NCBI GenBank assembly: GCA_020073305.1
Contig: JAIQFK010000004.1
Span: 186,001-250,000, forward strand
Length of the DNA stretch: 64,000 nucleotides
Reading direction: 5' to 3'
DNA from: Terriglobia bacterium
Lineage (GTDB): Bacteria; Acidobacteriota; Terriglobia; Bryobacterales; Bryobacteraceae
This document shows positions 26,105 to 34,347 of this stretch, in pieces; within the stretch, counting starts at the first letter, position 1; every line of letters starts with the position of its first letter. The notes under the pieces were generated by a model, which saw only the letters and a list, made by a program, of their open reading frames with translations, had not been told where the DNA came from and searched no databases. The translations under genes were made by a program, and so were the position numbers.

Positions 26105-26938
26105 ATGCATCACAACACGCGCTACTTAAGGTACGGCCTGCCGGTGCTTCTGGCGATATCGCAGCTCGCGCTGGGGGAGGAGCCCGCCAAGCACTACTCG
26201 CGCGCCGAGATTGAAGATTTTCTGTTGCACGCGAATGTGGTGGACAGGAAGGAACTGGGGGTCGGGGTGACCAACTCAGCACGCGCCACGCTTTCCGACG
26301 GCAAGCTGGAGCATCTTGCCCACATCCAGAGCATCGATGAGACGAAAGCGGAATACAAGACGGCACGCGGCACGGAACTGAATTTCAAAGATACCTACAA
26401 GTACAACATTGCGGCTTACAGGCTGGACAAGATTCTCGATCTGAACATGATCCCCGCCTCCGTGGAACGCAAGATCGCCGGAAAGTCCTGCGCAGTGACG
26501 TGGTGGGTAGACGACAAGATGTTCGACGAAATCGACCGCGTGAAACAAGGTCTGGCGCCTCCCGATCTCGACGCGTGGAACAAGCAAATGTACGTGGTGA
26601 GGGTGTTCGATCAGTTGATCGATAACACGGATCGCAATCTGGGCAATCTGGTGATCGACAAGCAGTGGCGCATGTGGATGATCGACCACACGCGCGCGTT
26701 TCGCACCACCACGAAGATTCGGAGCGAAGCCAACCTGGTGATGTGCGATCGCAAGCTGCTGGCCGGTATGCGCAAACTGGATGAAGACACGTTGAACGAG
26801 CAATTGCGGCCTTACTTGAACAAAACCGAGATCAAGGCGATGCTGGCGCGCCGTGACAAGATCGTGAAGTTTTTCGAGGAGGCGGTAACCAACAAGGGAC
26901 AAGGCGCGGTGCTGTACGATATGCCGCCGCGGGAATGA
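26105..26938 (+). CDS. Secreted protein with a protein-kinase-like fold (HipA/PI3K/FAM20-type motifs), function unknown
   Basis: Protein of 277 residues with an N-terminal signal peptide (YGLPVLLAISQLALG). I recognise no named family with certainty, but the order of motifs fits a reduced kinase fold. A Gly/beta-rich stretch (LGVGVTNSARATLSDG, 51-66) comes first. A helix follows with INTACT-looking KYNIAAYRLDKILDLN (99-114), as in kinase helix C regions. Next is the catalytic-loop-like DNTDRNLGN (173-181), comparable to HipA NxDxHxxN and PI4K DRHxxN. Last is the metal-binding-like MIDHTRAF (192-199), comparable to IDHGLAF/DFG. It would act outside the cytoplasm, where ATP is scarce. It has its own promoter and stands alone. 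Confidence 0.6.
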   Translation: MHHNTRYLRYGLPVLLAISQLALGEEPAKHYSRAEIEDFLLHANVVDRKELGVGVTNSARATLSDGKLEHLAHIQSIDETKAEYKTARGTELNFKDTYKYNIAAYRLDKILDLNMIPASVERKIAGKSCAVTWWVDDKMFDEIDRVKQGLAPPDLDAWNKQMYVVRVFDQLIDNTDRNLGNLVIDKQWRMWMIDHTRAFRTTTKIRSEANLVMCDRKLLAGMRKLDEDTLNEQLRPYLNKTEIKAMLARRDKIVKFFEEAVTNKGQGAVLYDMPPRE

Positions 26939-26962
26939 GCGGCCGCGCGACCAGCCCCGCTG

Positions 26963-28354
26963 TTAGATGGGCAGCAGGACGTCGACGGTGGTGCCTTTGC
27001 CGGGCTCGCTGGTAATCTGAATCTCGCCGCCGTGCTCGAAGACGATCTGGCGCGCGCTGAACAGGCTCCAGTTTCCCGTGGAGACGCGGCCGGCGAGGAC
27101 CCGGAAGCCCGGGTCGAAGATGGTTTCCAGCTCCAGGGCTTCCATGCCGCGGCCCGTATCCTCAATGCGGATGCGAGCCAGGGAATCCACTTTCCGTGTG
27201 GAAACGACGATGCGGCCTTCGCCGTTCACCGCGTTGATGGCGTTGCTCAACAGACTCGAAAACACGGTGGTGAGCTGCTGCGGGCGGCAGTGTAACGGTG
27301 GAAGCGGCTCGAAATCGAACTCGAGTTTCACGTTCTCCTGGAGCGCGGGTTTGAGCCGGACGGCCACATCTCCCAGCAACTCATTCAAATCGGCGGCCTG
27401 CCGCTCGGTGTGATCGAGATCAATGAACCTCTGCAGGCGGGCGATCACTTTCTTCAGCCGTTCCATGCCGTCGTTCACGGAGCGCCGGAGCTCGGCCTGC
27501 ATGGTGACCAGACGGGGCTGCTGCTCCGGGGGCGCAGTGGCCTGCTTGGCAGCCAGCACGATCATGGTGTCGATAGAACTCTTGAGGGCTCCCAACGGGG
27601 TGTTCAGCTCGTGCGTCAAGGCTGCTGCCAGGCGACCCACAGAGATGGCGTTTTCCGAAAGCAGGGCGCGCACCGGCGCCGCCGCCAGTTCCTGGGCGAT
27701 GCGAAGGCTCTCCTGCTGCGCGCGAGAGCTGGCGCTGCGCTGTGCGTAGAGAACGGCGGCCAAGCTTGTAGTCAGGGGGACGAGCAGGAACAGGAAGGCT
27801 AAATGAGACGGGTCCCAGGTATTCCAGTCGAGCACCCGCAACAGCGCTCCACCGATGAAGGCGACCACGTATGCCAACCAGATGGACCCACCCAGCAGGA
27901 AGGTGTCTAGCGGCCGCAGAGGACAGACGGTGATGGCCACCAGCAGGATAGTCGTAATGTGCACGGAGATGTATTCGTCGGAAGCATGGGGCATGAGGGC
28001 GAGCGAAGAACCGATGACCACCGCCGAAGAGATCCAGCCGGAGAGGCAGAGGAAAAACGCGGAATGGCTCCGCGCGGGCCGGGTCTCAGCGGTCCAGAGA
28101 GTGAGCACCGCGACCAGGACTACCAGCACTGCCTGCCAGGCGCGGGCCGCGATGGGCCCTTCGCCGGGGGCGAGGCCGGGCACCAGCGCATCGGTGACCA
28201 TCCGTGCGACAAACACAAAGCCGGCCAGAGCCATTTCCGTCCAGCCCATGATCCGGATGGCCGCATGGCTCAGTTGGCGCACTTCGGACAGAAACCGGAG
28301 GTCCTGGTTTTCCAAGTCGGGAAGCAGAAGATCGCGCAGGCGGCGCAAATCCAT
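26963..28354 (-). CDS. Membrane sensor histidine kinase
   Basis: Protein of 463 residues. The N-terminal ~205 residues contain about six membrane helices and no large outside domain. The HisKA box follows with His248 in LTHELNTPLG, then the HATPase domain with an N-box (SNAINAV), G1 DTGRGM and a C-terminal GGEIQI...GKGTTV end. The unusual HExNTPLG box is shared with the kinase at 28947. It is divergent from the cNMP/kinase/receiver module, with 133 bases between the two sets, so it may feed the same pathway. Confidence 0.87.
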   Translation of the reverse strand: MDLRRLRDLLLPDLENQDLRFLSEVRQLSHAAIRIMGWTEMALAGFVFVARMVTDALVPGLAPGEGPIAARAWQAVLVVLVAVLTLWTAETRPARSHSAFFLCLSGWISSAVVIGSSLALMPHASDEYISVHITTILLVAITVCPLRPLDTFLLGGSIWLAYVVAFIGGALLRVLDWNTWDPSHLAFLFLLVPLTTSLAAVLYAQRSASSRAQQESLRIAQELAAAPVRALLSENAISVGRLAAALTHELNTPLGALKSSIDTMIVLAAKQATAPPEQQPRLVTMQAELRRSVNDGMERLKKVIARLQRFIDLDHTERQAADLNELLGDVAVRLKPALQENVKLEFDFEPLPPLHCRPQQLTTVFSSLLSNAINAVNGEGRIVVSTRKVDSLARIRIEDTGRGMEALELETIFDPGFRVLAGRVSTGNWSLFSARQIVFEHGGEIQITSEPGKGTTVDVLLPI

Positions 28355-28487
28355 AGCATTACTGTAACGCGCCCCGCATGCCGTGCGTGAAGAAATGGTG
28401 TGTTAAGCTACCTAGGCGCGGGTGAACAAGGGGAGACGGTTCCCTTCGGTCGCGGCTCGGTAAGCAACCGGGCCTAGGCAGACAGAG

Positions 28488-28910
28488 ATGGCTGGACTCA
28501 ACATTGTAGAAAAGGTGATTGCGCTCGAAGGTGTGGAGTTGCTGAAGAACTTGACGCCGGAGCAGCTCTCGCGCATTGCTTCGATTGCCCGCGAGGTAAA
28601 GCACCCGCCCAACAAGGTAATTCTCGATCCGTCGATTCCGATGGACGCCCTGTTGGTGGTAGTGGATGGCTCGGTCGAGTTGAGCCGCGACGGGGAGGTG
28701 TTGCACACGGCGAAGCAGAACGACGTGCTCGGCGCGTGGGCCTTGTTCGACAACGATCCCATGCCGGTCACGGCCAAGACCGTGGAGGACACGCGCTTGC
28801 TGCGGATCGGCCGCGATGATTTCTACGACCTGCTTTCGGACAACGCCGAAATCACAGCCGCCATTTTTTCCACGCTGGTGAAACGCTTCCGCAAGTTAGT
28901 AGGCCAATGA
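28488..28910 (+). CDS. Stand-alone cyclic-nucleotide-binding-domain protein
   Basis: Protein of 140 residues made of one cNMP-binding beta-barrel (CRP/FNR type). It begins with the usual helix (LLKNLTPEQLSRIASIA) and shows the strand pattern PPNKVILDPSIPMDALLVVV, DGSVELSRDGEV, DVLGAWALFDNDPMPVTAKTVEDTRLLRI and the final helices. No DNA-binding helix-turn-helix follows, so it must act through a partner. The phosphate-binding cassette is not canonical (GAWALFDNDPMPVTA rather than GE.al....R.A). It opens a three-gene set with a kinase and a receiver. Confidence 0.82.
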   Translation: MAGLNIVEKVIALEGVELLKNLTPEQLSRIASIAREVKHPPNKVILDPSIPMDALLVVVDGSVELSRDGEVLHTAKQNDVLGAWALFDNDPMPVTAKTVEDTRLLRIGRDDFYDLLSDNAEITAAIFSTLVKRFRKLVGQ

Positions 28911-28946
28911 CGGCGCCGATGGTTGTGAGGTGAGGAGCAGGCGCCG

Positions 28947-29777
28947 GTGAGCCAGCCTTCAAATCCGCCGGAGTTCGCGAACGAACTGGAGGAACTGCGG
29001 GCGAGGGCCGACAGCCTGGCCACGCAGTTGGCGCAGTCGTACAAGATGGCTTCGATCGGCCGCCTGCTGGCGGGCATCGTGCACGAGATCAACACGCCGA
29101 TCGGCTCGATTCTCTCGAATAACCAGGTGCTCTACCGGTCGCTCGAACTGGTCAAATCGGCGTTGGCGAACGGCGATAAGGATTCGCTGGCAAAGGCCAA
29201 CCGTTTGGTCGAGACGTGCTTGTCGCTGATTGCGATCGATAAGATCGCCTGCGAGCGCATCTCCGACGTGGTTCGCGGCCTGAAGACGTTCGCTCGCGCG
29301 GAGAGCTCCGAGGTGCGCAAGGCGGATCTGAACCAGCAGCTTCAGGACACCCTGAAGCTCACGCAAGGCGAGTTTCGCCAGCGCATCAAGGTGGAAACGG
29401 ATTGGGGCCAAATTCCACAGGTCGAATGCCACGGGAACATGCTCAGCCAGGTATTTCTGAATATCCTGGTGAATGCCGGACAGGCCATCCAGGGCGAGGG
29501 AAAAATTACCGTGCGTACCCGCCACGAGGGCGACTCTGTTCATATTTCCATTGCGGACACGGGGCCAGGCATCAAGCCCGAGGATCGGCCCAAGATCTTT
29601 GCCGGCGGTTTCACGACCAAAGCCGTGGGCGTGGGGACGGGCCTGGGCCTCGCGCTGTCGAAAAAGATTGTGGAGGAAACACACGGCGGCTCGCTCCATT
29701 TCGAGAGCGAGATTGGGATTGGAACCACGTTCCATATTCTGGTTCCTATTGAGCAGAAGAAGAAAGCGGAAGGTTAG
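28947..29777 (+). CDS. Soluble histidine kinase
   Basis: Cytoplasmic kinase of 276 residues with no membrane segment or separate sensor. A short coiled coil (ELEELRARADSLATQLAQ) leads to the HisKA box, with His46 in IVHEINTPIG. A complete HATPase domain follows: LVNAGQAIQ (N-box), DTGPGIKPED (G1), GTGLGLALSKKIVEETHGG (G2). The start is GTG 28947 with GAGGAG about ten bases before it. It lies 36 bases after the cNMP protein and 25 bases before the receiver protein. Input probably comes from the cNMP protein (inference from order). Confidence 0.9.
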   Translation: MSQPSNPPEFANELEELRARADSLATQLAQSYKMASIGRLLAGIVHEINTPIGSILSNNQVLYRSLELVKSALANGDKDSLAKANRLVETCLSLIAIDKIACERISDVVRGLKTFARAESSEVRKADLNQQLQDTLKLTQGEFRQRIKVETDWGQIPQVECHGNMLSQVFLNILVNAGQAIQGEGKITVRTRHEGDSVHISIADTGPGIKPEDRPKIFAGGFTTKAVGVGTGLGLALSKKIVEETHGGSLHFESEIGIGTTFHILVPIEQKKKAEG

Positions 29778-29802
29778 AGTTTTCTGGAGGCAGTACTTGG
29801 GG

Positions 29803-30276
29803 ATGATTGAGAAGGCATCTGTATTGATCGTCGACGACGAAGAGATGGTGATCACCAGTGTGAGAGCCTATCTGGAGCTGGAGACCAACTTCGAGGTTCA
29901 CGGCTTCACCGAACCCGAGCAGGCGGTGAAGTTCCTGGAAAGCAACCTGGTGGACATCGCCGTGTCGGACTACCTGATGCCCCGGATGAGCGGCATTCAG
30001 TTCCTGACGCGCGCCAAGCAGCTGCAGCCGGAGGCCACCCGCGTGCTGCTGACCGGCCACGCCGACAAGCAAAGCGCCATCCAGGCGATCAACGAAGTGA
30101 GCCTGTATCAGTACGTCGAGAAGCCATGGGAGAACGCGCAGTTGCTGATGATCATCCAGAACGGGATCGAGCGCGCGCAACTGCTGCGGGAGCTGCGGGC
30201 TACCATGTCCGAACTGTCCACCGCACACTCCAGTTTGAAGGACGTGCAGAAGAAGCTGCTGAAGGCGTTTCTGTAG
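29803..30276 (+). CDS. Response regulator with receiver domain and C-terminal coiled coil
   Basis: Protein of 157 residues. The receiver is complete: acidic IVDDEE (11-14), phospho-acceptor Asp56 in AVSDYLMPRMSG, Thr in LLTGHAD and Lys in YVEKPW. The YVEKPW end is typical of RpfG/HoxA-type receivers. After the receiver only a helical tail remains (ERAQLLRELRATMSELSTAH), with no output enzyme or DNA-binding domain. The start is ATG 29803, which gives the conserved receiver N-terminus; a longer reading of the frame runs back into the kinase gene and is not supported. It is the likely partner of the kinase before it. Confidence 0.9.
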   Translation: MIEKASVLIVDDEEMVITSVRAYLELETNFEVHGFTEPEQAVKFLESNLVDIAVSDYLMPRMSGIQFLTRAKQLQPEATRVLLTGHADKQSAIQAINEVSLYQYVEKPWENAQLLMIIQNGIERAQLLRELRATMSELSTAHSSLKDVQKKLLKAFL

Positions 30277-30443
30277 AGGTGAGGTAGCCGGAGTTTGGTC
30301 TGCGTTGCAGAGGGTCGTTGCCGACTATACGGCCGAGGGGTAGGCGTTATGCAGGCCCGAATCTCGTTTGGTTGAGACGAAGAGCGGAACCACTGACAGG
30401 CGAGCATCCTCTCAACAGATTTGCGGGTAGACAAGACGCTTTA
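30277..30443. other. Intergenic stretch with no recognisable gene
   Basis: Between the response regulator and the HEPN-like remnant (convergent). I looked for a tRNA cloverleaf, a strong terminator and conserved reading frames on both strands and saw none. Confidence 0.5.
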
Positions 30444-30920
30444 TTATCTACTTCCCATCAAGTCCAGCAAATAGTCCTGGGCGATCCCTTGCTCCCGAAT
30501 ATTCCACCAGGCGGCCATTGCATCTTCTGCAACCGCAATCATCTCCCAAACCTGTGTGCGCGACCATACTTTGGAGTTGTCATAATCGGCAGTGTGTCGA
30601 GCCTGCTGAAGTTCGACGAATGAGTCCGCGACGAGTTTTAGATCCTTGGCGATGGGGATTTCGGCGGGATCGACAGGAAGAGGGCGCGATGAAACCCTCG
30701 AACAGCATGCCTTCATGCGTCCATGATCGAACATTCTGGCAAATCGATCCCGCTGGTTTTGGTGTTTCCAATTCTGGGCAGCCTCCGTGGTGAGCAAGTG
30801 GAAAAGACCCTAGTATGCGGCCGAAACGGCGCGGCGAAGATCGACCTGCCTCGGCTCTTCCGGCAGATTGAGTTCAGACAAAAAAATAGCGTGCTGAATC
30901 AGGTCGTCATGATACGCCAT
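30444..30920 (-). pseudogene. HEPN-like gene interrupted by an amber codon
   Basis: From ATG 30920 the minus strand reads 36 residues ending DLRRAVSAAY, then TAG (30810-30812), then continues in the same frame for 121 residues beginning GLFHLLTTEA. The join reproduces the common HEPN-type string RRAVSAAYYALFH with the second Tyr replaced by a stop; one base change from TAC or TAT explains it. The C-terminal half also fits this family: FVELQQARHTADYD, then SRTQVWEMI and a final helix. Full length would be 158 residues. Such proteins often pair with nucleotidyltransferases in toxin-antitoxin loci, but none is seen here. A sequencing error is possible. Confidence 0.7.
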
Positions 30921-30923
30921 CGA

Positions 30924-31043
30924 TCAGCCGAAAACCTCTTCCTTGAGGTTCGCTTGCTCGGATTGGCTTCGAAAATTGAAGTACGGAATCGCACAACGCC
31001 TAAGCCGTGGAAGTGTAGTGGTCACCAGGCCTGGGCGAATCAT
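30924..31043 (-). pseudogene. Short remnant upstream of the HEPN-like gene
   Basis: An open frame of 39 residues ending PYFNFRSQSEQANLKEEVFG, whose TGA lies three bases before the HEPN ATG. That spacing is typical of genes in one operon. The last ~20 residues look protein-like; the first part (MIRPGLVTTTLPRLRR) does not. It may be the 3' end of a lost partner gene. I do not recognise the family. Confidence 0.3.
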
Positions 31044-31081
31044 TGGCTGTTAGGGTTGAGAGTTCCGGACCAGATCCGCAA

Positions 31082-31663
31082 CTAAGCGCAGATCTCGCGG
31101 ACTGTCACCAGCTGCCCGCCGTTTTCGGTGAACTCACGCAAAGTCCTGGTGGAGGCGCCGGCGTCCAGCGTTTGAATGGCATCGGTGACCAGGCTCACGG
31201 GCTTGCCGGTTGCAAGCAGCGCGAGCGCGGCGAAGCGCACGCAATACTCGGTTACCACGCCGTAGACGACGTAACGGTCCGCGGCGAGTTTGCCAAGCAA
31301 GGGGCGGAAGTTGGGGCTGGCGGTGATATCGAGTTGGTGCTTCTCGAAGAGGATCTGCTGCGCGCCGTCGATGGAGAAGTCGCTGGGCGCGACGCCGAGG
31401 CACACGCGTTTCTCTAGCAGCAGTTCCCGCGGCTTGAGCTGTCCCACGGTGCCGATGACACAATGCGCGGGCCACTCGCGGAATTCCGGATCGTTTTCGG
31501 CGTGGGCGCACAGGCTCGAGACTAACGGAATCCCGCACGCCGCGGCGTGATGATTCAAGCGCTCGAGAGCTGGGATGAGCCGTTCGGCCGTCGGGACGTA
31601 CAGGCTGCCGGCGGGGAAGAGGAAATCGATCTGGGTGTCGATGTCGAAGAACGCCGTCTTCAT
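31082..31663 (-). CDS. pncA: Nicotinamidase / isochorismatase-family cysteine hydrolase
   Basis: Cytoplasmic amidase of 193 residues, probably converting nicotinamide to nicotinate for NAD salvage. The catalytic triad can be read: Asp9 (FDIDTQIDF), Lys108 (LFEKHQ) and Cys141 (VTEYCVRFA). The isochorismatase family is broad, but the 4-base overlap with a nicotinate phosphoribosyltransferase supports nicotinamidase. It is the second gene of the pair. Confidence 0.82.
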   Translation of the reverse strand: MKTAFFDIDTQIDFLFPAGSLYVPTAERLIPALERLNHHAAACGIPLVSSLCAHAENDPEFREWPAHCVIGTVGQLKPRELLLEKRVCLGVAPSDFSIDGAQQILFEKHQLDITASPNFRPLLGKLAADRYVVYGVVTEYCVRFAALALLATGKPVSLVTDAIQTLDAGASTRTLREFTENGGQLVTVREICA

Positions 31664-32973
31664 GTCCGATTCTTGGCCGTCTGTTCGATCAGCGTCTGTA
31701 ATTCCTTGCTGTACTCGAGGGGGTAGGGGTCAACCACCTCGAGGCTGCGCAATTCGGGGGAGAGCCTGTTCACGCACTCCAAGGCGCGTGCGCGTGCGGC
31801 GTGCGCGTCGGGCAACGGTTCCAGAAGCTTGCCTTCCAGAATCACGGGCCGCAACAGGGCTTCGGCCCCGGAGCGGCACTCGGCGGAGCGGGCCAGCACG
31901 TCGCGGTCGGGCAGGCGAAAAAGCTGCTTGGCGCCAGGCAGGCTTTCCTTGTGTTCGCTGAACTTCGCGATGAAGCGCTTGATGCCGCAGATGTCGACCT
32001 CCACGAGCTTGTACACCGTGCTCATGGACGGGGCATCGGCGGAGGTGGCGAGTTCGGTGCCGACGCCAAAGACATCGATGGGCGCACCGGCGGCCACGAT
32101 TTCATGGATTCGGTACTCATCCAGGTCGCCGCTGGCCATGATCTTGGCCTGCTGGAATCCGGCTTGATCGAGAATGGAACGAACCTGGCGCGCGAGCGTG
32201 ACGACGTCGCCGCTATCCAGGCGCACACCCCACAGCGGCGGGCCGAGTTCCGCGGCGCGCCTGGCGCCTTGCAGCGTATCGTACGTATCGATCAGTTGGA
32301 CGGTCTGCGGTCCCAGCAGTTTTTGTAACTGCCGGAAGGATTCCAGCTCGCTGGGGAAGGAAAGCACCCAGGAGTGCGCGGCGGTTCCGAACACCGGAAC
32401 CCCGTAGCGCATGCCGGTCAAAGCGTTGCTAGTGCCGATGCACCCGCCGATATAAGCGGCGCGGCCGCCGAGCACACCGGCTTCGGGCGTGTGGGCGCGC
32501 CGTGTACCGAACTCCAGCACGCCGCGCCCGCGGCCGGCCGCCACCATGCGGGCAGCCTTGCTCGCGATGAGGGACTGAAAAGTAATGGCGGAGAGCAGGG
32601 CGGGTTCGGGAATTTGCGCCTGGATGAGAGGCGCGCGCACGGTCAGCATCGGCTCGCCCGCAAACAGCGGTGTGCCCTCCGGGACCGCGAACAGGTCCCC
32701 CGTAAATCGGAAATCGCGCAGGTAATCGAAGAAGGCGCCCGAGACCCGCGCGAATTGCGGCAGCCCGCGCAGATAATCGATCTCCTCGGCGGTGAAGCGC
32801 AGGTTGAGCAGATACTCGACGCATTGGGCGAGGCCGGCCGCGATGATGAAATTGCGCTGCCGGGGAAGCCTGCGGATGGAAAGCTCGAAAGTGGCTTTTT
32901 GGCTGGCCATGCCGGCTTCAAAATAGCCGGCTGCCATGGTCAGCTCGTAAAGGTCGGTGAGGAGTCCGGTCAC
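31660..32973 (-). CDS. pncB: Nicotinate phosphoribosyltransferase
   Basis: Enzyme of 437 residues that joins nicotinate and PRPP to give nicotinate mononucleotide, the committing step of NAD salvage. Segments typical of the family are TDLYELTMAAGYFE at the N-terminus, FGTRRAH, TAAHSWVLSFPSELESF (containing the active-site His), and GVRLDSGDV. It is upstream of and overlaps the nicotinamidase gene, so the pair performs nicotinamide to NaMN. Confidence 0.93.
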   Translation of the reverse strand: MTGLLTDLYELTMAAGYFEAGMASQKATFELSIRRLPRQRNFIIAAGLAQCVEYLLNLRFTAEEIDYLRGLPQFARVSGAFFDYLRDFRFTGDLFAVPEGTPLFAGEPMLTVRAPLIQAQIPEPALLSAITFQSLIASKAARMVAAGRGRGVLEFGTRRAHTPEAGVLGGRAAYIGGCIGTSNALTGMRYGVPVFGTAAHSWVLSFPSELESFRQLQKLLGPQTVQLIDTYDTLQGARRAAELGPPLWGVRLDSGDVVTLARQVRSILDQAGFQQAKIMASGDLDEYRIHEIVAAGAPIDVFGVGTELATSADAPSMSTVYKLVEVDICGIKRFIAKFSEHKESLPGAKQLFRLPDRDVLARSAECRSGAEALLRPVILEGKLLEPLPDAHAARARALECVNRLSPELRSLEVVDPYPLEYSKELQTLIEQTAKNRT

Positions 32974-33009
32974 GTTAGTGGCGCAAGATCCTGCCTGTCA
33001 CGGTGCAAT

Positions 33010-34344
33010 TTACTTTTTACCACTTTTTGGTGGTTGGAACTCTTTGACCTCGGTGGCGGCCTTCTGCAGGTCCTCGACGGCCTTGGCATCGATCTCATAG
33101 ACGGTCGTCTCGCCCTCGCGGCGGGCCAGGCAGGTCGCGCCCATCTTCCAGATAGTGACCTTCTCGGTACGTTTGCCGTCGTTTGAGGTCACGGTGGCTT
33201 CGAAGATGGCGGGACCAGTGCCGAATTCGAGGAACTTGGTGGAAGTCAGGTCCCGCAGCTTGTCCACCAGCGCCTGGATGCTGGGAGCATCCATTTGCCT
33301 GGCGCCGGACATCCATTTCTCGCCGCTCTTCTGATAGGTGGCTTGCGCCGTGCCGTTGCGGATTTCCAATTTGCCCGGATCGTTAAAGCCGAAGTCGAAG
33401 AGCTTCTTGTTGCGGAAGTCGTCGAGGCCTTTGTCGAGGCCATCGCCGACGTCGCTCGTAATTTTGTAGATGCCTTCCACGACGGAACTCTTGGCGTAAT
33501 AGTTTTTGTCTTTGTCTTTCCGGACCTCGATTTGTTGAGTGCCGCTGGCGTCGGTGACCGCGGCCATGGCGACGCGCGTGCCGATTGAAAAGCCCGCGAT
33601 GGCCTTCTTGGCGTCTTCGTCGGAGCCGGACGCGTCCATCTTGGCGTCCTTGAGTTTTCGGACCAGTTCGTCCACCTGCAGGCCGTCGGCACGCAAGGGA
33701 CGGGGCTTCAGAATCTGCCATTCATTCTGATTGTTCTTGCCGAATTCGACGCCGGGCCCCTTCGCGGTCAAGTAGACGCGCGTCAGTTTGTCGGAATTGA
33801 AGGTGAGCAAGCGTTTGTCGCGCAGGTCTTTCGAGGTTTTGTCCAGGTTGGTTTTGATGTAACTGGCGATGGTAAATACGCGCGGATCGCCGTCCACCTT
33901 CGCAAACGCGCCGGAGCCGGTGGGCGTGTCATCGCCGATGAGCAGCGTTTGCACCTTCCCGTCTTTGCGGGTAATGGTGATGCGCTCGGCCGGAGTGGTG
34001 AACCCGTAGGTTGAATAATCCAACGGCTTGTCCTCAATCAGGCGGTCTGAAGTAAGCGCGGCGAGTGAAGAAACCAGGGACATGACGGAGGCTTCGTCGG
34101 CGGCCAGCGGTTTGGGCTGCACGATCTGCCAAGCGCCGCCGGCCCTGCTCACCTCCGTGGTTTCACCGGACTTTCTGGCCAACTGAATCTGCTTGAACTG
34201 GTCCTCAGAAATGTTGAGGATCTTGGGCGGAGCGTCGGCCGGGGGCTTGCCGGCATCAGCCTTTTCTTTCCTCTCGGACCACCAGGCGGCGCCGCCGAGT
34301 GCCGCCAGCACGACTACGGCCGCAAGCAGGCCCCGGAATTTCAT
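33010..34344 (-). CDS. DUF4340 domain protein, membrane-anchored
   Basis: Protein of 444 residues with one N-terminal membrane helix (LLAAVVVLAALGGAAWWS), the rest outside the cytoplasm. Repeated DUF4340 elements are visible (WQIVQPKPLAADEASVMSLVSSL and a later WQILKPRPLRADGLQVDELV pair). These proteins are usually encoded after GldA/GldF/GldG-like ABC genes, as here, where it starts three bases after the GldG-like gene. Its job in the complex is unknown; binding of an exported substrate is one possibility. Confidence 0.82.
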   Translation of the reverse strand: MKFRGLLAAVVVLAALGGAAWWSERKEKADAGKPPADAPPKILNISEDQFKQIQLARKSGETTEVSRAGGAWQIVQPKPLAADEASVMSLVSSLAALTSDRLIEDKPLDYSTYGFTTPAERITITRKDGKVQTLLIGDDTPTGSGAFAKVDGDPRVFTIASYIKTNLDKTSKDLRDKRLLTFNSDKLTRVYLTAKGPGVEFGKNNQNEWQILKPRPLRADGLQVDELVRKLKDAKMDASGSDEDAKKAIAGFSIGTRVAMAAVTDASGTQQIEVRKDKDKNYYAKSSVVEGIYKITSDVGDGLDKGLDDFRNKKLFDFGFNDPGKLEIRNGTAQATYQKSGEKWMSGARQMDAPSIQALVDKLRDLTSTKFLEFGTGPAIFEATVTSNDGKRTEKVTIWKMGATCLARREGETTVYEIDAKAVEDLQKAATEVKEFQPPKSGKK

Positions 34345-34347
34345 GCG

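Noticed and set aside
29473-29802. An upstream extension of the response regulator into the kinase gene
   Set aside because: The extra residues are Arg/Pro-rich out-of-frame kinase sequence, and the receiver begins naturally at ATG 29803 (MIEKASVLIVDDEE).
30277-30443. tRNA or small RNA gene in the gap after the response regulator
   Set aside because: No cloverleaf, no T-loop GTTCRANYC with paired stems and no CCA end could be found.
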